DNA of 64,000 nt from contig NZ_FNOK01000013.1 in assembly GCF_900106995.1 (NCBI RefSeq), positions 62,001 to 126,000 on the forward strand, given 5' to 3'. Positions 1 to 8,057 of the stretch are shown in pieces. Position 1 is the first letter of the stretch; every line of letters starts with the position of its first letter. The position numbers and the translations under genes were made by a program. This DNA is from Saccharopolyspora shandongensis (GTDB lineage Bacteria; Actinomycetota; Actinomycetes; Mycobacteriales; Pseudonocardiaceae). The notes under the pieces are model-generated. The model had not been told where the DNA came from. It ran no database searches and saw only the letters and a list, made by a program, of their open reading frames with translations.

Positions 1-887
1 CGCTGTCCAATCTGCCCGGCCGGATCCCCCTCCTGCGCCGGATCCTGGATCGCACGCTCGGCATCGCGGCGGCCCGCCCGCTGCCCACGTTCCAGCGGGT
101 CAGCCTGCTCCGCTGGTTCCGCCGCCGAACGCCCGCGCCGCCCGCCGCGCCGCAGGGCGCGGTCACCTGGCTCGCGGACTCGTTCACGACCTTCACCGAA
201 CCGCACATCGGCCGGGCGGGCATCGAGCTGCTGGAGCGGTCGGGTTGGCGGGTGGATCTCGCGGGCGGCGGCTGCTGCGGGCGGTCGAGCATGTCGAAGG
301 GAATGCTGGACGACGCGAAGAAGAAGGCGACGGCGCTGGTCACCTCGCTGGAGCGGGACACCGCACCGGATTCGCCGATCGTGGGCTGCGAGCCGTCGTG
401 CGTGTTGATGCTCCGCGAGGAGCACAAGGCGCTGCTGCCCGATTCCTCGGCGGTGCGCGCCGTGGCGGAGCGGGTCAAGCAGGTGGAGGAACTCCTCGTC
501 GAGGCGATCGACGCGGGCCGGCTGGCCCTGCGCGGGGATTCGTGGCTCGCGGGGCGCCGCATCGTCTTCCACGGCCACTGCCACCAGAAGGCCGAAGTCG
601 GCACCGCCGCCACGGTCGCCCTGCTGCGCCGGATCCCGGGGGCGGAGGTCGTGGAGATCGACGCGGGCTGCTGCGGGATGGCAGGCTCGTTCGGCTTCGA
701 GTCGGAGCACTACGAAACGTCCATGACCGTCGGCGGGGACCGGTTGTTCCCGGCGCTGGCGGCGGAACCCGAGGACACGGTAGTGGCCGCGACCGGGATT
801 TCGTGCCGGCAGCAGATCTTCCACGGCGCGGGGCGCACCGCGTGGCACCCCGTGGAGCTGGTGCGCGAGGCCCTGTCCGTCGGCTAG
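1..887 (+). CDS. FAD-linked oxidase / (Fe-S)-binding protein, C-terminal part (5' end outside window)
   Basis: The gene is already open at base 3 and ends at TAG 885-887, giving 294 visible residues. The visible part carries the two CCG-type cysteine-rich domains that follow the FAD oxidase half in large D-lactate/2-hydroxyacid dehydrogenase-like proteins: GGGCCGRSSMSKG in the first, and HCHQKA followed by DAGCCGMAGSFGFE in the second. These cysteines bind an iron-sulfur centre that takes electrons from the flavin. The stand-alone LldE/GlpC type is possible, since the N-terminus is not visible. It probably headed an operon with the next two genes (FAH-family enzyme and carboxylate carrier), which suggests 2-hydroxyacid or dicarboxylate use. 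The stop codon is shared with the edge of a MITE insertion. Confidence 0.85.
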   Translation, partial: LSNLPGRIPLLRRILDRTLGIAAARPLPTFQRVSLLRWFRRRTPAPPAAPQGAVTWLADSFTTFTEPHIGRAGIELLERSGWRVDLAGGGCCGRSSMSKGMLDDAKKKATALVTSLERDTAPDSPIVGCEPSCVLMLREEHKALLPDSSAVRAVAERVKQVEELLVEAIDAGRLALRGDSWLAGRRIVFHGHCHQKAEVGTAATVALLRRIPGAEVVEIDAGCCGMAGSFGFESEHYETSMTVGGDRLFPALAAEPEDTVVAATGISCRQQIFHGAGRTAWHPVELVREALSVG

Positions 888-1122
888 AGCCTGTTTCCGA
901 ACTTGCTCTGCTTGGCGGTGCCGGTAGCGGAACCTCAGGCGCCTTCTCGCTGTGGGATCCCCGACTCATGAAAGCCAATTCACCACATCGGGGCTGTCCT
1001 CGCGAGAAGACACCTGAGAACCCGCGGCGGTGCAAGCGGCGAGGGCGGGCTAAGCGGCTGCGCCGCTTCAAAGACAAGACCTCACGTTGCCACGCCGCAC
1101 ACCACGACATTCAAAAGAGCCG
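887..1122. mobile_element. MITE copy A, inserted at a CTAG stop codon
   Basis: Bases 887-1122 share their ends with 19827-19958: both start GAGCCTGTTTCC, share the block CTCGCTGTGGGATCCCCGAC, and end CATTCAAAA followed by a short G/C tail. The terminal repeats are imperfect (GAGCCTGTTT at left; the right end read in reverse is CTCTTTTGAA). CTA flanks both sides (884-886 and 1123-1125), the expected form of a 3-bp target duplication. No transposase is encoded. Copy A has about 100 bp of extra internal sequence, including AAGCGGC-TGC-GCCGCTT. Removing it would place the upstream TAG directly in the AGGAGG of the next gene. Confidence 0.6.
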
Positions 1123-1134
1123 CTAGGAGGCACC

Positions 1135-1887
1135 ATGCGAATAGTCCGCTACCGCCTCGGTGACCGGGTCGGCCGCGGCGTCGTCGTCGGCGACCTGGTG
1201 CACGAGCTGCCCGACGGCAACGACGCCCCGGGGCGAGTCGTGGGTCCGCTGTCGGGCGTCACGCTGCTCGCCCCGTGCGAGCCGCGCGTGATCGTCTGCG
1301 CGGGCAGCAATTACGCCGACCAGATCGCAGAGAAGGGCAGGCCCTGGCCGGAGCAGCCGTCGCTGTTCCTCAAGGCTCCCAACGCGATCACCGGTCCGGA
1401 TGCGGAGGTGCTGCGGCCGCCCGAGGTGCGGCGGCTGGAGTACGAAGGCGAACTCGCCGTCGTCATCGGCCGCACCGCGCGCGACGTGCGGGCCGATCGC
1501 TTCGCCGACGTCGTGTTGGGCTACACCTGCGCGAACGACGTCACCGCGCACGACTGGCGCGCCGACGGCCAGTGGACGCGGGCGAAGAGCGCGGATACGT
1601 TCTGCCCGCTGGGCCCCTGGATCGAGACCGAGGTGTCCGACCCGTCCGCCCTGCGGATCACCACGAGGCTGGCCGGGGAGGTCGTCCAGCGGGGATCGGT
1701 CGCGGACATGGTGTTCGGGATCGGGGAACTGCTGGCCTTCGTCACCCGCTGGATCACCCTGGAGTCCGGTGACGTGCTGCTCACCGGCAGCCCGGCCGGG
1801 GTGGGACCGATGGCACCCGGAGACGCCGTCGAGGTCGAGATCTCCGAGGTGGGCGCGCTGCGCAACGTGGTGGCCGACCGGGTGTGA
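1135..1887 (+). CDS. Fumarylacetoacetate hydrolase (FAH) family protein
   Basis: A 250-residue enzyme of the FAH/HpcE fold, which cleaves or isomerises beta-diketo or 2-oxo acids at a divalent metal. The family signatures are in order: LEYEGELAVVIGR near residue 100 with the metal-binding Glu pair, GYTCANDVTAHDWR, the K-S-x-D-T-F-CPLGPW segment, and the C-terminal LLTGSPAGVGPM loop. Length matches single-domain bacterial members. The ATG at 1135 has a strong AGGAGG 5 nt upstream, just outside the MITE. It lies between an oxidase and a dicarboxylate carrier, which suggests catabolism of an oxo or dicarboxylic acid. The exact substrate cannot be read from sequence. Confidence 0.9.
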   Translation: MRIVRYRLGDRVGRGVVVGDLVHELPDGNDAPGRVVGPLSGVTLLAPCEPRVIVCAGSNYADQIAEKGRPWPEQPSLFLKAPNAITGPDAEVLRPPEVRRLEYEGELAVVIGRTARDVRADRFADVVLGYTCANDVTAHDWRADGQWTRAKSADTFCPLGPWIETEVSDPSALRITTRLAGEVVQRGSVADMVFGIGELLAFVTRWITLESGDVLLTGSPAGVGPMAPGDAVEVEISEVGALRNVVADRV

Positions 1888-1972
1888 CCCGGCCAGCCGA
1901 CCGCCAGATTCCGTCGTCGTACCAACGAATCCACCAACCCCTGCGAGCCAACGTCTGCCTCGAGGAGTGTCG

Positions 1973-3277
1973 ATGTCCTTACAGGTAATATCGATCATCG
2001 GCCTGGTTCTGATCTTCGCCTTCGCGACCGTGCGCTCGGTGAACATGGGAGCGGTCGCGTTCCTGGGCGCTTTCCTGCTCGGCACGTTCGTGTTCGACAA
2101 GTCCAACGACGATCTCTTCGCCGGCTTCCCGGGTAACCTGTTCGTCACCCTGGTCGGCGTGACCCTGCTGTTCGCCATCGCCAAGGCGAACGGCACGGTC
2201 GACTGGCTCATCCACAGCGGAGTGCGGGCCGTGCGGGGGCGAATAGCACTCATCCCGTGGGTGATGTTCCTGGTCACCAGCCTGCTGACGATGGTGGGCG
2301 CCGTGGTCCCCGGCGCGGTGGCGATGATGGCCCCCATCGGGATGAACTTCGCGACGCGCTACCGGATCAACCCGCTGCTCATGGGGTTGCTCATCATCAA
2401 CGGCGCGAGCGCGGGCGGCTTCTCGCCGATCAGCATCTTCGGCAGCATCACCAACGGCGTGGTGGAACGCAGCGGCCTGCCCGGGAATCCCGTGCTGCTG
2501 TGGATCAGCTCGCTGCTGTTCAACACGCTGCTGAGCGTCGCGGTGTTCTTCATGTTCGGCGGGCGGCAACTGCTCGGCAGGCGGGTCAGCACCGATCCGG
2601 CGCAGCAGGAGGACGAACCGACGGGTGGCGGCGGCACGGCGACCGCGACCCGGACGACCACGGCCATCGAGGCGACCACCTTGAACGTGCAGCGGATCGC
2701 GACGCTCGTCGGGCTCGCCACGCTGGCCGTCGGCGCGCTGGTGCTGGAGTTCGACGTGGGCCTGCTCGCGCTGAGCATCGCCACGATCATCATCCTGCTG
2801 TGGCCCGGTGTCACCAAGAAGTGCGTTTCCGAGGTCGCGTGGCCGACCGTGCTGCTGGTCTGCGGCGTGGTGACGTACGTGAGCCTGATGGAGGACGTCG
2901 GCACCATCGAGTACCTGGGCAACGGCGTCGTCGGCATCGGGATCCCGCTGCTGGCCGCGTTCGTCATCTGCCTGATCGGCGGCGGGGTGTCCGCGTTCGC
3001 GTCGACCACCGGGATCCTCGGCGCGCTCATCCCGCTCGCGGTGCCGTTCCTGCAAACCGGCCAGGTCGGGGCGATCGGCCTGATCATCGCCCTGGCGATC
3101 TCGTCGTCCGTGGTCGACTCGTCCCCGTTCTCGACCAGCGGTGCGCTCGTCGTCGCCAGCACCCCGGAGGAGGCGCGGGACACCACGTTCAAGCGGCTGA
3201 TGGCGTGGGGCATGAGCATGATCGTGGTCGCGCCCGTGTTGTCGGTCGCGATCTTCGTGCTGCCCGGCTGGCTCTGA
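1973..3277 (+). CDS. MatC-type dicarboxylate carrier (SLC13-like permease)
   Basis: A 434-residue polytopic membrane protein with about 11-12 hydrophobic segments. The N-terminal half resembles the MatC_N dicarboxylate carrier domain: FPGNLFVTLVGVTLLFAIA, then VPGAVAMMAPIG and NGASAGGFSPISIFGS. The second half repeats the layout with SAFASTTGILGALIPL and SSSVVDSSPFSTSGALVVA, the paired re-entrant loop pattern of ion-transporter superfamily permeases. A central cytoplasmic linker (residues about 205-235) is Thr/Gly rich. The ATG at 1973 follows GAGGAG. It lies 85 nt after the FAH gene and is probably co-transcribed with it, supplying the substrate. Malonate, malate or another dicarboxylate is likely but unproven. 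Confidence 0.85.
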   Translation: MSLQVISIIGLVLIFAFATVRSVNMGAVAFLGAFLLGTFVFDKSNDDLFAGFPGNLFVTLVGVTLLFAIAKANGTVDWLIHSGVRAVRGRIALIPWVMFLVTSLLTMVGAVVPGAVAMMAPIGMNFATRYRINPLLMGLLIINGASAGGFSPISIFGSITNGVVERSGLPGNPVLLWISSLLFNTLLSVAVFFMFGGRQLLGRRVSTDPAQQEDEPTGGGGTATATRTTTAIEATTLNVQRIATLVGLATLAVGALVLEFDVGLLALSIATIIILLWPGVTKKCVSEVAWPTVLLVCGVVTYVSLMEDVGTIEYLGNGVVGIGIPLLAAFVICLIGGGVSAFASTTGILGALIPLAVPFLQTGQVGAIGLIIALAISSSVVDSSPFSTSGALVVASTPEEARDTTFKRLMAWGMSMIVVAPVLSVAIFVLPGWL

Positions 3278-3288
3278 CGGAACCGTTC

Positions 3289-4965
3289 CTAGGGTGAATG
3301 GCCGCTGTTGGCCAGATCGCCACAATCCGGACTGACAGTCCGGTGATCTCCCGAACGGTCGTGGAGATCGGGGAACAACACGAGTTGCTCACCTCGGCGC
3401 AGACAGGTCTTCCCACCACGTCGTGGTGTGCCCGCTGTCCTCGGTGGTCGCGTGCGCCCACGTGGCCTGGGGGCGGGTGCGGTCTGGCCGGTAGCTCTCC
3501 GCAAACCGATCCTCCGGTCGGGTGCGGTCACACCTGGCCGACGCCGCACCCGGTGTCCCAGGCCACGTCTGCCGATGGCCACCGCGGCAGCGTGATGCCG
3601 CGTGACCACAGTCTTGCTTTGCCTTTGGAGTGGGGTTTTCCAGTGCTTCTCGCCCCACCTGCTGGTGTACGCCGGATCGACAGCGATCACCAGCAGCCCG
3701 GCGTGGTAGACCATCCCGCGAAGGCGTTCTCGAAACCGCGCGGTGGGAATCCCGGCCACGGTGCGGCGAAACCGCTTGCCGCGCTGGCCGCGTCCCATCG
3801 TTTCCCGGCCGGTGGTGCGGGCATCGGTGAAGCCGAGGTTTTCGATCGCGATCCCCACACACCCATGCTCGCGGGCGAGATAGATCAGGTCGCTGATCGC
3901 CTGGCGCAGCCTCCCGTCCCGCCTGGAGGCGGGCCCGGTGAGATCAAGCGGGATGGTGTGCGGTGCACCGACCGGGTTGCCGTGCGGGTCGACCACCGTT
4001 GCGGCGAGGTGATCGGCATTGAGGTCGGCACTCACCAAACGCCCACCCTCAGCGGCGATTTCGTCCGGGGTGGGAACAGCAGCCGTCGGTGTGGACCACG
4101 ATGCGTCGATGTACCAGCGTCCCCGCTGCGGATCCTGCACGATGTCGTAGCGCACCGCGGTGTTCGCGGTGATGCGGTCGAGCCACTCGCTGCGGCGGTG
4201 GTGGAAGGTCACCGTGCACTCAAGCTGGTACCGGCCGCGCGCCGCATTCGCCAGATGCCGCAACGGCTCCGGCAACACGATCGTCACCACACCTGTATCC
4301 GGATGAACGCTGATGGTGTAGTTACCGAAGGACGCCCCGGATTCGCCGTCAGCGGTGAGAAAAAGGCGCGTAGCATCCCACTGTTCGCGCCACCGTTCGA
4401 CGGTCAATCCCGCATCGTCAAGGCGATGGCGGGAGCGGGCGAGGCGTCGCCCGCCCACCACGATCGAGGGGCGGCCCTCCCGGATGAGCTGCTCGACCTT
4501 GGCCAACCGTGTCTGAAGCACCTGAGCGCGACGGTACTTCTGCCAACGCTCGCTGGCGTCGGCATATCCCCGGACCCCGTTCGTACGCTGACCACACGGC
4601 GCGGACAAGCGGCGCTTGATCGTCCTGATCGCCTGCTTGAGACTAATTCGCTCGGCGTGCAGGCACCGCATCGACAGCCGGTACTGATCCTCACTGACCC
4701 GGGTAATCGCACCCGCCCACCGCGACGACGACACCGCCGTCAGAGCTTTCTTCCGCCACGCCCGCCCGCTCTCCTTTGCCGAAACATCGCCGATACGGAC
4801 TCGTTCGGCCAGATCAGCACGGGCAATACGGCCAAGATGCCGACCAACGAGCGCCAGAACCCTCTCATCAGCCGGTGAGACGCGGAGCCGGTCGCGAATG
4901 CGGGCCCCGGAAGGCGCGGCGACGGTAAACGACGCAGCAATCCGCCGTAACCGTCGCTTTCCCAC
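3289..4965 (-). CDS. Solitary TnpB-related protein (RuvC-fold, IS200/IS605 accessory-like)
   Basis: A 558-residue protein, longer than the usual ~400-residue TnpB, read from GTG 4965 after GGAGGG. It has RuvC-I-like LVSADLNADH (Asp about 314), RuvC-II-like GIAIENLGF (Glu about 375) and AVDPAYTSRWGEKHW (about 430). In canonical TnpB this last segment opens a four-Cys zinc finger and is followed by DxNAAxNI. Here the zinc finger is absent and the last RuvC motif reads TRHHAAAVAIGRR, without the usual Asp at the expected place. No TnpA or obvious IS ends flank it. Actinobacteria carry many such TnpB-related genes. It may be a decayed, domesticated or divergent RNA-guided nuclease relative. The C-terminal 90 residues are Arg/Pro rich and probably disordered. 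Confidence 0.75.
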   Translation of the reverse strand: MGKRRLRRIAASFTVAAPSGARIRDRLRVSPADERVLALVGRHLGRIARADLAERVRIGDVSAKESGRAWRKKALTAVSSSRWAGAITRVSEDQYRLSMRCLHAERISLKQAIRTIKRRLSAPCGQRTNGVRGYADASERWQKYRRAQVLQTRLAKVEQLIREGRPSIVVGGRRLARSRHRLDDAGLTVERWREQWDATRLFLTADGESGASFGNYTISVHPDTGVVTIVLPEPLRHLANAARGRYQLECTVTFHHRRSEWLDRITANTAVRYDIVQDPQRGRWYIDASWSTPTAAVPTPDEIAAEGGRLVSADLNADHLAATVVDPHGNPVGAPHTIPLDLTGPASRRDGRLRQAISDLIYLAREHGCVGIAIENLGFTDARTTGRETMGRGQRGKRFRRTVAGIPTARFRERLRGMVYHAGLLVIAVDPAYTSRWGEKHWKTPLQRQSKTVVTRHHAAAVAIGRRGLGHRVRRRPGVTAPDRRIGLRRATGQTAPAPRPRGRTRPPRTAGTPRRGGKTCLRRGEQLVLFPDLHDRSGDHRTVSPDCGDLANSGHSP

Positions 4966-5077
4966 CAGTCACACCCTCCACACAAGATCACAGAAAGACT
5001 AACAGTCAGTCACAACACCGCTCACACAGGGTGTCGAATGACCGACTCCGGCCAACAGCAGCAAAGACAGCTGACGA

Positions 5078-5113
5078 CCCGGGGTTCGGTGGCGCGTGCC
5101 GCCGAACCCCGGG
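5078..5113. terminator. Hairpin terminator downstream of the macrolide phosphotransferase gene
   Basis: Perfect 12-bp arms, CCCGGGGTTCGG at 5078-5089 and CCGAACCCCGGG at 5102-5113, with a 12-nt loop. It lies just past the minus-strand stop at 5124. There is no strong T tract, as is usual in high-GC actinobacteria. Confidence 0.7.
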
Positions 5114-5123
5114 CCACCGAACG

Positions 5124-6041
5124 TCATTCCCGCAGGCGTTCCTGGGCGATCTTCACGTAGCCGTCGTGACCGGTGTCGATCCCGTGGATGCCGAGCGAGA
5201 CGCTGAACAAGAACGACGACAGCTGCTCGACGTGCTCCCGGAAGTGCTCGCGCGGCCGTCCGCCCGCGTCGACGTAGGCGGCCAGCAGCCGGTCGAGGCC
5301 GGATTCGCCGAAGGCCCGGCGCGGGGCGATGAAGTCGAGCGCCGGATCGTCGACCGCGGCGTCGGTCCAGTCCAGGATTCCGGTCAGCATCCCGGAATCG
5401 TCCACGAGCAGGTGTCCCGGGTGCAGGTCGGCGTGCACCAGGTGGAGCCCGGCGGGCTCGCCGATCCAGTACCGGTCGTCGTCGATCCACTCCCGCCACC
5501 GGCGAGCCCGCCGCTCGGGAACGTCCAATTCGGACTCCGCGCGGCGGAGGTGGTCGTCGGCCTCGTCGCGCACCGCCGTGCGCGCCGACACCGGAACACC
5601 GAGCTCGGCGATCGCCGCCACTGGCGCGCGGTGGAGTTCCGCGATCACCGCGCCGAGGATCCCGAAGAGCTCTTCGGGCACGTCGATCCACCACTCGTAC
5701 GCCAACGTCACCGGATCTTCCGGCGCCAACGGCGAACCGGGCAGCCGCCGGTAGGCGACGAACTCGGAGGTGCACACCTCCCACCGCGGCAACGCGACGT
5801 CCAACCGCGGCCGCAGGAACTCCAGCAGCCGCTGCTCCCCGGCGATCAGCTCGCTGACGTCGGGACGCCGCGGCACGCGCAGCACCCACCGCACGCCATC
5901 GGCATCCACGGCATGCCCGACCTGGAAATCCCAGCCCCTCTCATCGATTTCGAGCACGCGAACCTGCAGCCCGTGCTTGCGGGCGAGATCGACGAACACG
6001 CCACGAACCGTAGCGCCCGGAGGCCGCTCGCCGCGATTCAT
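5124..6041 (-). CDS. mph: Macrolide 2'-phosphotransferase family protein
   Basis: A 305-residue APH-fold kinase. Macrolide 2'-phosphotransferases transfer phosphate from a purine nucleoside triphosphate, usually GTP, to the desosamine 2'-hydroxyl and inactivate macrolides. Seen here: GWDFQVGHAVDADGVRWVLR in the N-lobe (the family has VLRxPRR where other APHs have the Lys), HADLHPGH at 203-210 with catalytic Asp205, and GILDWTDA with metal-binding Asp224. The pattern fits Mph better than aminoglycoside kinases. Its ATG at 6039-6041 is 1 nt from the stop of the upstream hydrolase, so the two genes are translationally coupled. It may be intrinsic resistance or self-protection; no macrolide biosynthesis gene is in the window. 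Confidence 0.85.
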   Translation of the reverse strand: MNRGERPPGATVRGVFVDLARKHGLQVRVLEIDERGWDFQVGHAVDADGVRWVLRVPRRPDVSELIAGEQRLLEFLRPRLDVALPRWEVCTSEFVAYRRLPGSPLAPEDPVTLAYEWWIDVPEELFGILGAVIAELHRAPVAAIAELGVPVSARTAVRDEADDHLRRAESELDVPERRARRWREWIDDDRYWIGEPAGLHLVHADLHPGHLLVDDSGMLTGILDWTDAAVDDPALDFIAPRRAFGESGLDRLLAAYVDAGGRPREHFREHVEQLSSFLFSVSLGIHGIDTGHDGYVKIAQERLRE

Positions 6042-6042
6042 T

Positions 6043-6903
6043 TCAGGCGCCGCGGATCATGGCGAGCACCACCTCGCGCAGCGGACCGTCGGTGGCGAGC
6101 CGCTCCACGGCGTCGAAGTGATGGCCGTCGGCCTGGTCCACCACCTGGCACGGCACCTCGTGCGCCGACCACGCGCGCACGAGCTCCGCCTGCTGGCGCG
6201 CGAACTCCGACGACTCGGCTCCGCCGAAGGTCAGGATCAGCGGGGCGACATGGGCAGGCCGCTGCCGGACCGGGCTGTTGCGCCGCGCGGTCTCGCGCGT
6301 CATGCCCAGCTTCTCGTTGAGGTAGCAGGCCTGGATCGGTTCGAGGTCGTAGAGGCCGCTGATCGCGCACGCCCCGGTCACCAGGTCGGCGGGCAGGCCG
6401 AGATCTTCCCAGCGCGTGGCCATGGCCGTGGCCGCGAGGTGACCGCCGGCGGAGTGCCCGGCGACGAAGATCCGCCCCGGATCGGCCCCGAACTGCGGGG
6501 CGCGCCTGGTGATCTCGGCGATCCCGGCGCGCACATCGGCGACGATCTCGTCCATCCCCGCCTCGGGCGCGAGCCGGTAGTCCAGCGAGGCGAAGCAGAT
6601 ACCGCGGGCCGTGTACGGCGCGGCGAGGAAGCCGAACATCTCCTTGTCCAGCGACTGCCAGTACCCGCCGTGCACGAACACCAGCAGCGGATCAGCCCCG
6701 GTCGGCGCCGCCGGCGGGTAGACGTCGAACGCCTGCTTCGGATGGTCGCCGTAGCCGACCGACCGCACGTCCGCCGCGGAGCGCAGCTGCTCGCTCTCCG
6801 CGACCCACCGGGCGAAGATCTCCTCGTGGTCCGGGATCCCGGCGCGCACGTTGTACTCGGCGTCCAGCCACTCCCGGCTCCGCTCGATCCCATCGACGAT
6901 CAT
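6043..6903 (-). CDS. Alpha/beta hydrolase, arylformamidase-like
   Basis: A 286-residue alpha/beta hydrolase. HGGYW at 78-82 forms the oxyanion hole and GHSAG at 149-153 is the nucleophile elbow (Ser151); a DGHHFD segment near the C-terminus probably supplies the catalytic His. The HGGYW form is typical of kynurenine formamidase-type enzymes, which hydrolyse N-formylkynurenine in tryptophan breakdown, but related esterases share it. ATG at 6903 was chosen because GGAGG lies 8-9 nt upstream; a longer frame to 6933 has no such site. No other kynurenine-pathway gene is nearby, so the substrate stays open. An AraC regulator is divergent. Confidence 0.8.
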   Translation of the reverse strand: MIVDGIERSREWLDAEYNVRAGIPDHEEIFARWVAESEQLRSAADVRSVGYGDHPKQAFDVYPPAAPTGADPLLVFVHGGYWQSLDKEMFGFLAAPYTARGICFASLDYRLAPEAGMDEIVADVRAGIAEITRRAPQFGADPGRIFVAGHSAGGHLAATAMATRWEDLGLPADLVTGACAISGLYDLEPIQACYLNEKLGMTRETARRNSPVRQRPAHVAPLILTFGGAESSEFARQQAELVRAWSAHEVPCQVVDQADGHHFDAVERLATDGPLREVVLAMIRGA

Positions 6904-7066
6904 CGCGCAAAATCCTCCGCGTAGTCCCTGCACAACAAGTCCGGCCGCTGCCTCCGACGTCTCGCGGGCACTCGATCACGCCCGTCGGCCGGCCGGACTA
7001 CAGTCTCCGGCGGACAACCGCTGGCTGTCTCGCGCGAACCGGCCACACACCGTCGAAGGGCTGCCA

Positions 7067-7852
7067 ATGTTCGGCAAGAGCGAGGACCGCGAGGACTACC
7101 AACGCACCGCCCGGCCGCTCGCCGCGATGGCTCGCGACCTGCCGGACGGCCACGCCATCCCGGAGCACTCGCACCGCCGGGCCCAGCTGATCTACGGGAC
7201 GTCCGGAGCGATCACCGTCACCACCCCGGAGGGCACCTGGGTGGCACCGCCGCAGCGCGCGGTCTGGATCCCCGCCGGAGTCCGGCACGCGATGCGCACC
7301 TCCGGCCCGGTCCCGATGCGCACCGTCTACGTCGAGCCCGGTGCACGCCCGCACCTGCCGACGTCGTGCACCGTGGTGGCGGTCACGCCGTTGCTGCGCG
7401 AACTGCTGCTCGCGGCGACCAAGATCCCGATCGACTACGACCCGCGCGGCCGCGACGGCCTGGTCATGGAGCTGCTGCTGGACGAGTTCGCGCCCCTCGC
7501 GGTAGTCCCCCTGCAACTCCCGCTCCCCCGCGATCCCGTCCTGCTGCAGATGTGCCGGCGCCTCATCGGCGAACCGGAGCTGGCGTGGACCACCGCCGAC
7601 GCGGCGAGCCACGCGCACATGAGCGAGCGGACGCTGGCCCGCCGATTCGTCGCCGAGGTCGGCTGCACGTTCGGCCGCTGGCGCCAGCAGGCGCGGCTGC
7701 TGGCGGCCATCGAGATGCTCGCCAAGGGCGAGTCGGTCACGAGGGTATCGGCGCAGCTGTCCTACGAGAGCCCAAGCGCGTTCACCGCGATGTTCCGCCG
7801 CAGCCTCGGCAAACCCCCGTCCCAGTACTTCGACGGCCTCCCGGCGGAATGA
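7067..7852 (+). CDS. AraC family regulator with N-terminal cupin
   Basis: A 261-residue regulator. Residues about 25-95 match a small cupin sensor (EHSHRRAQLIYGTSGAITVTT, then PPQRAVWIPAGVRHAM). Residues about 165-255 hold the two helix-turn-helix units (MSERTLARRFVAEVGCTFGR; LSYESPSAFTAMFRRSLGKPP), with the usual AraC signature in the second. ATG 7067 follows GAAGGG. It is divergent from the arylformamidase-like hydrolase and mph genes with a 163-bp gap, so it probably controls them; the sequence shows no clear operator. Confidence 0.88.
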   Translation: MFGKSEDREDYQRTARPLAAMARDLPDGHAIPEHSHRRAQLIYGTSGAITVTTPEGTWVAPPQRAVWIPAGVRHAMRTSGPVPMRTVYVEPGARPHLPTSCTVVAVTPLLRELLLAATKIPIDYDPRGRDGLVMELLLDEFAPLAVVPLQLPLPRDPVLLQMCRRLIGEPELAWTTADAASHAHMSERTLARRFVAEVGCTFGRWRQQARLLAAIEMLAKGESVTRVSAQLSYESPSAFTAMFRRSLGKPPSQYFDGLPAE

Positions 7853-8057
7853 CGGCGCGTCCCGATATTCCACTGTGGACCCGCATAGGCTGCGCCGCGA
7901 GCCCGAACGAGACCGGCCTGCCGGTGATTCCGGGTCCGCGTCGACGAGCGGGCTTCCCATTCCCGGACCAGGGCACGCGCCTGGCCCTACGATGAACTCG
8001 CCCGCGGTGTGGCTCGCCGCCCTCGGGGACGACGGGCGATGCGAAGGACTGGAGACC

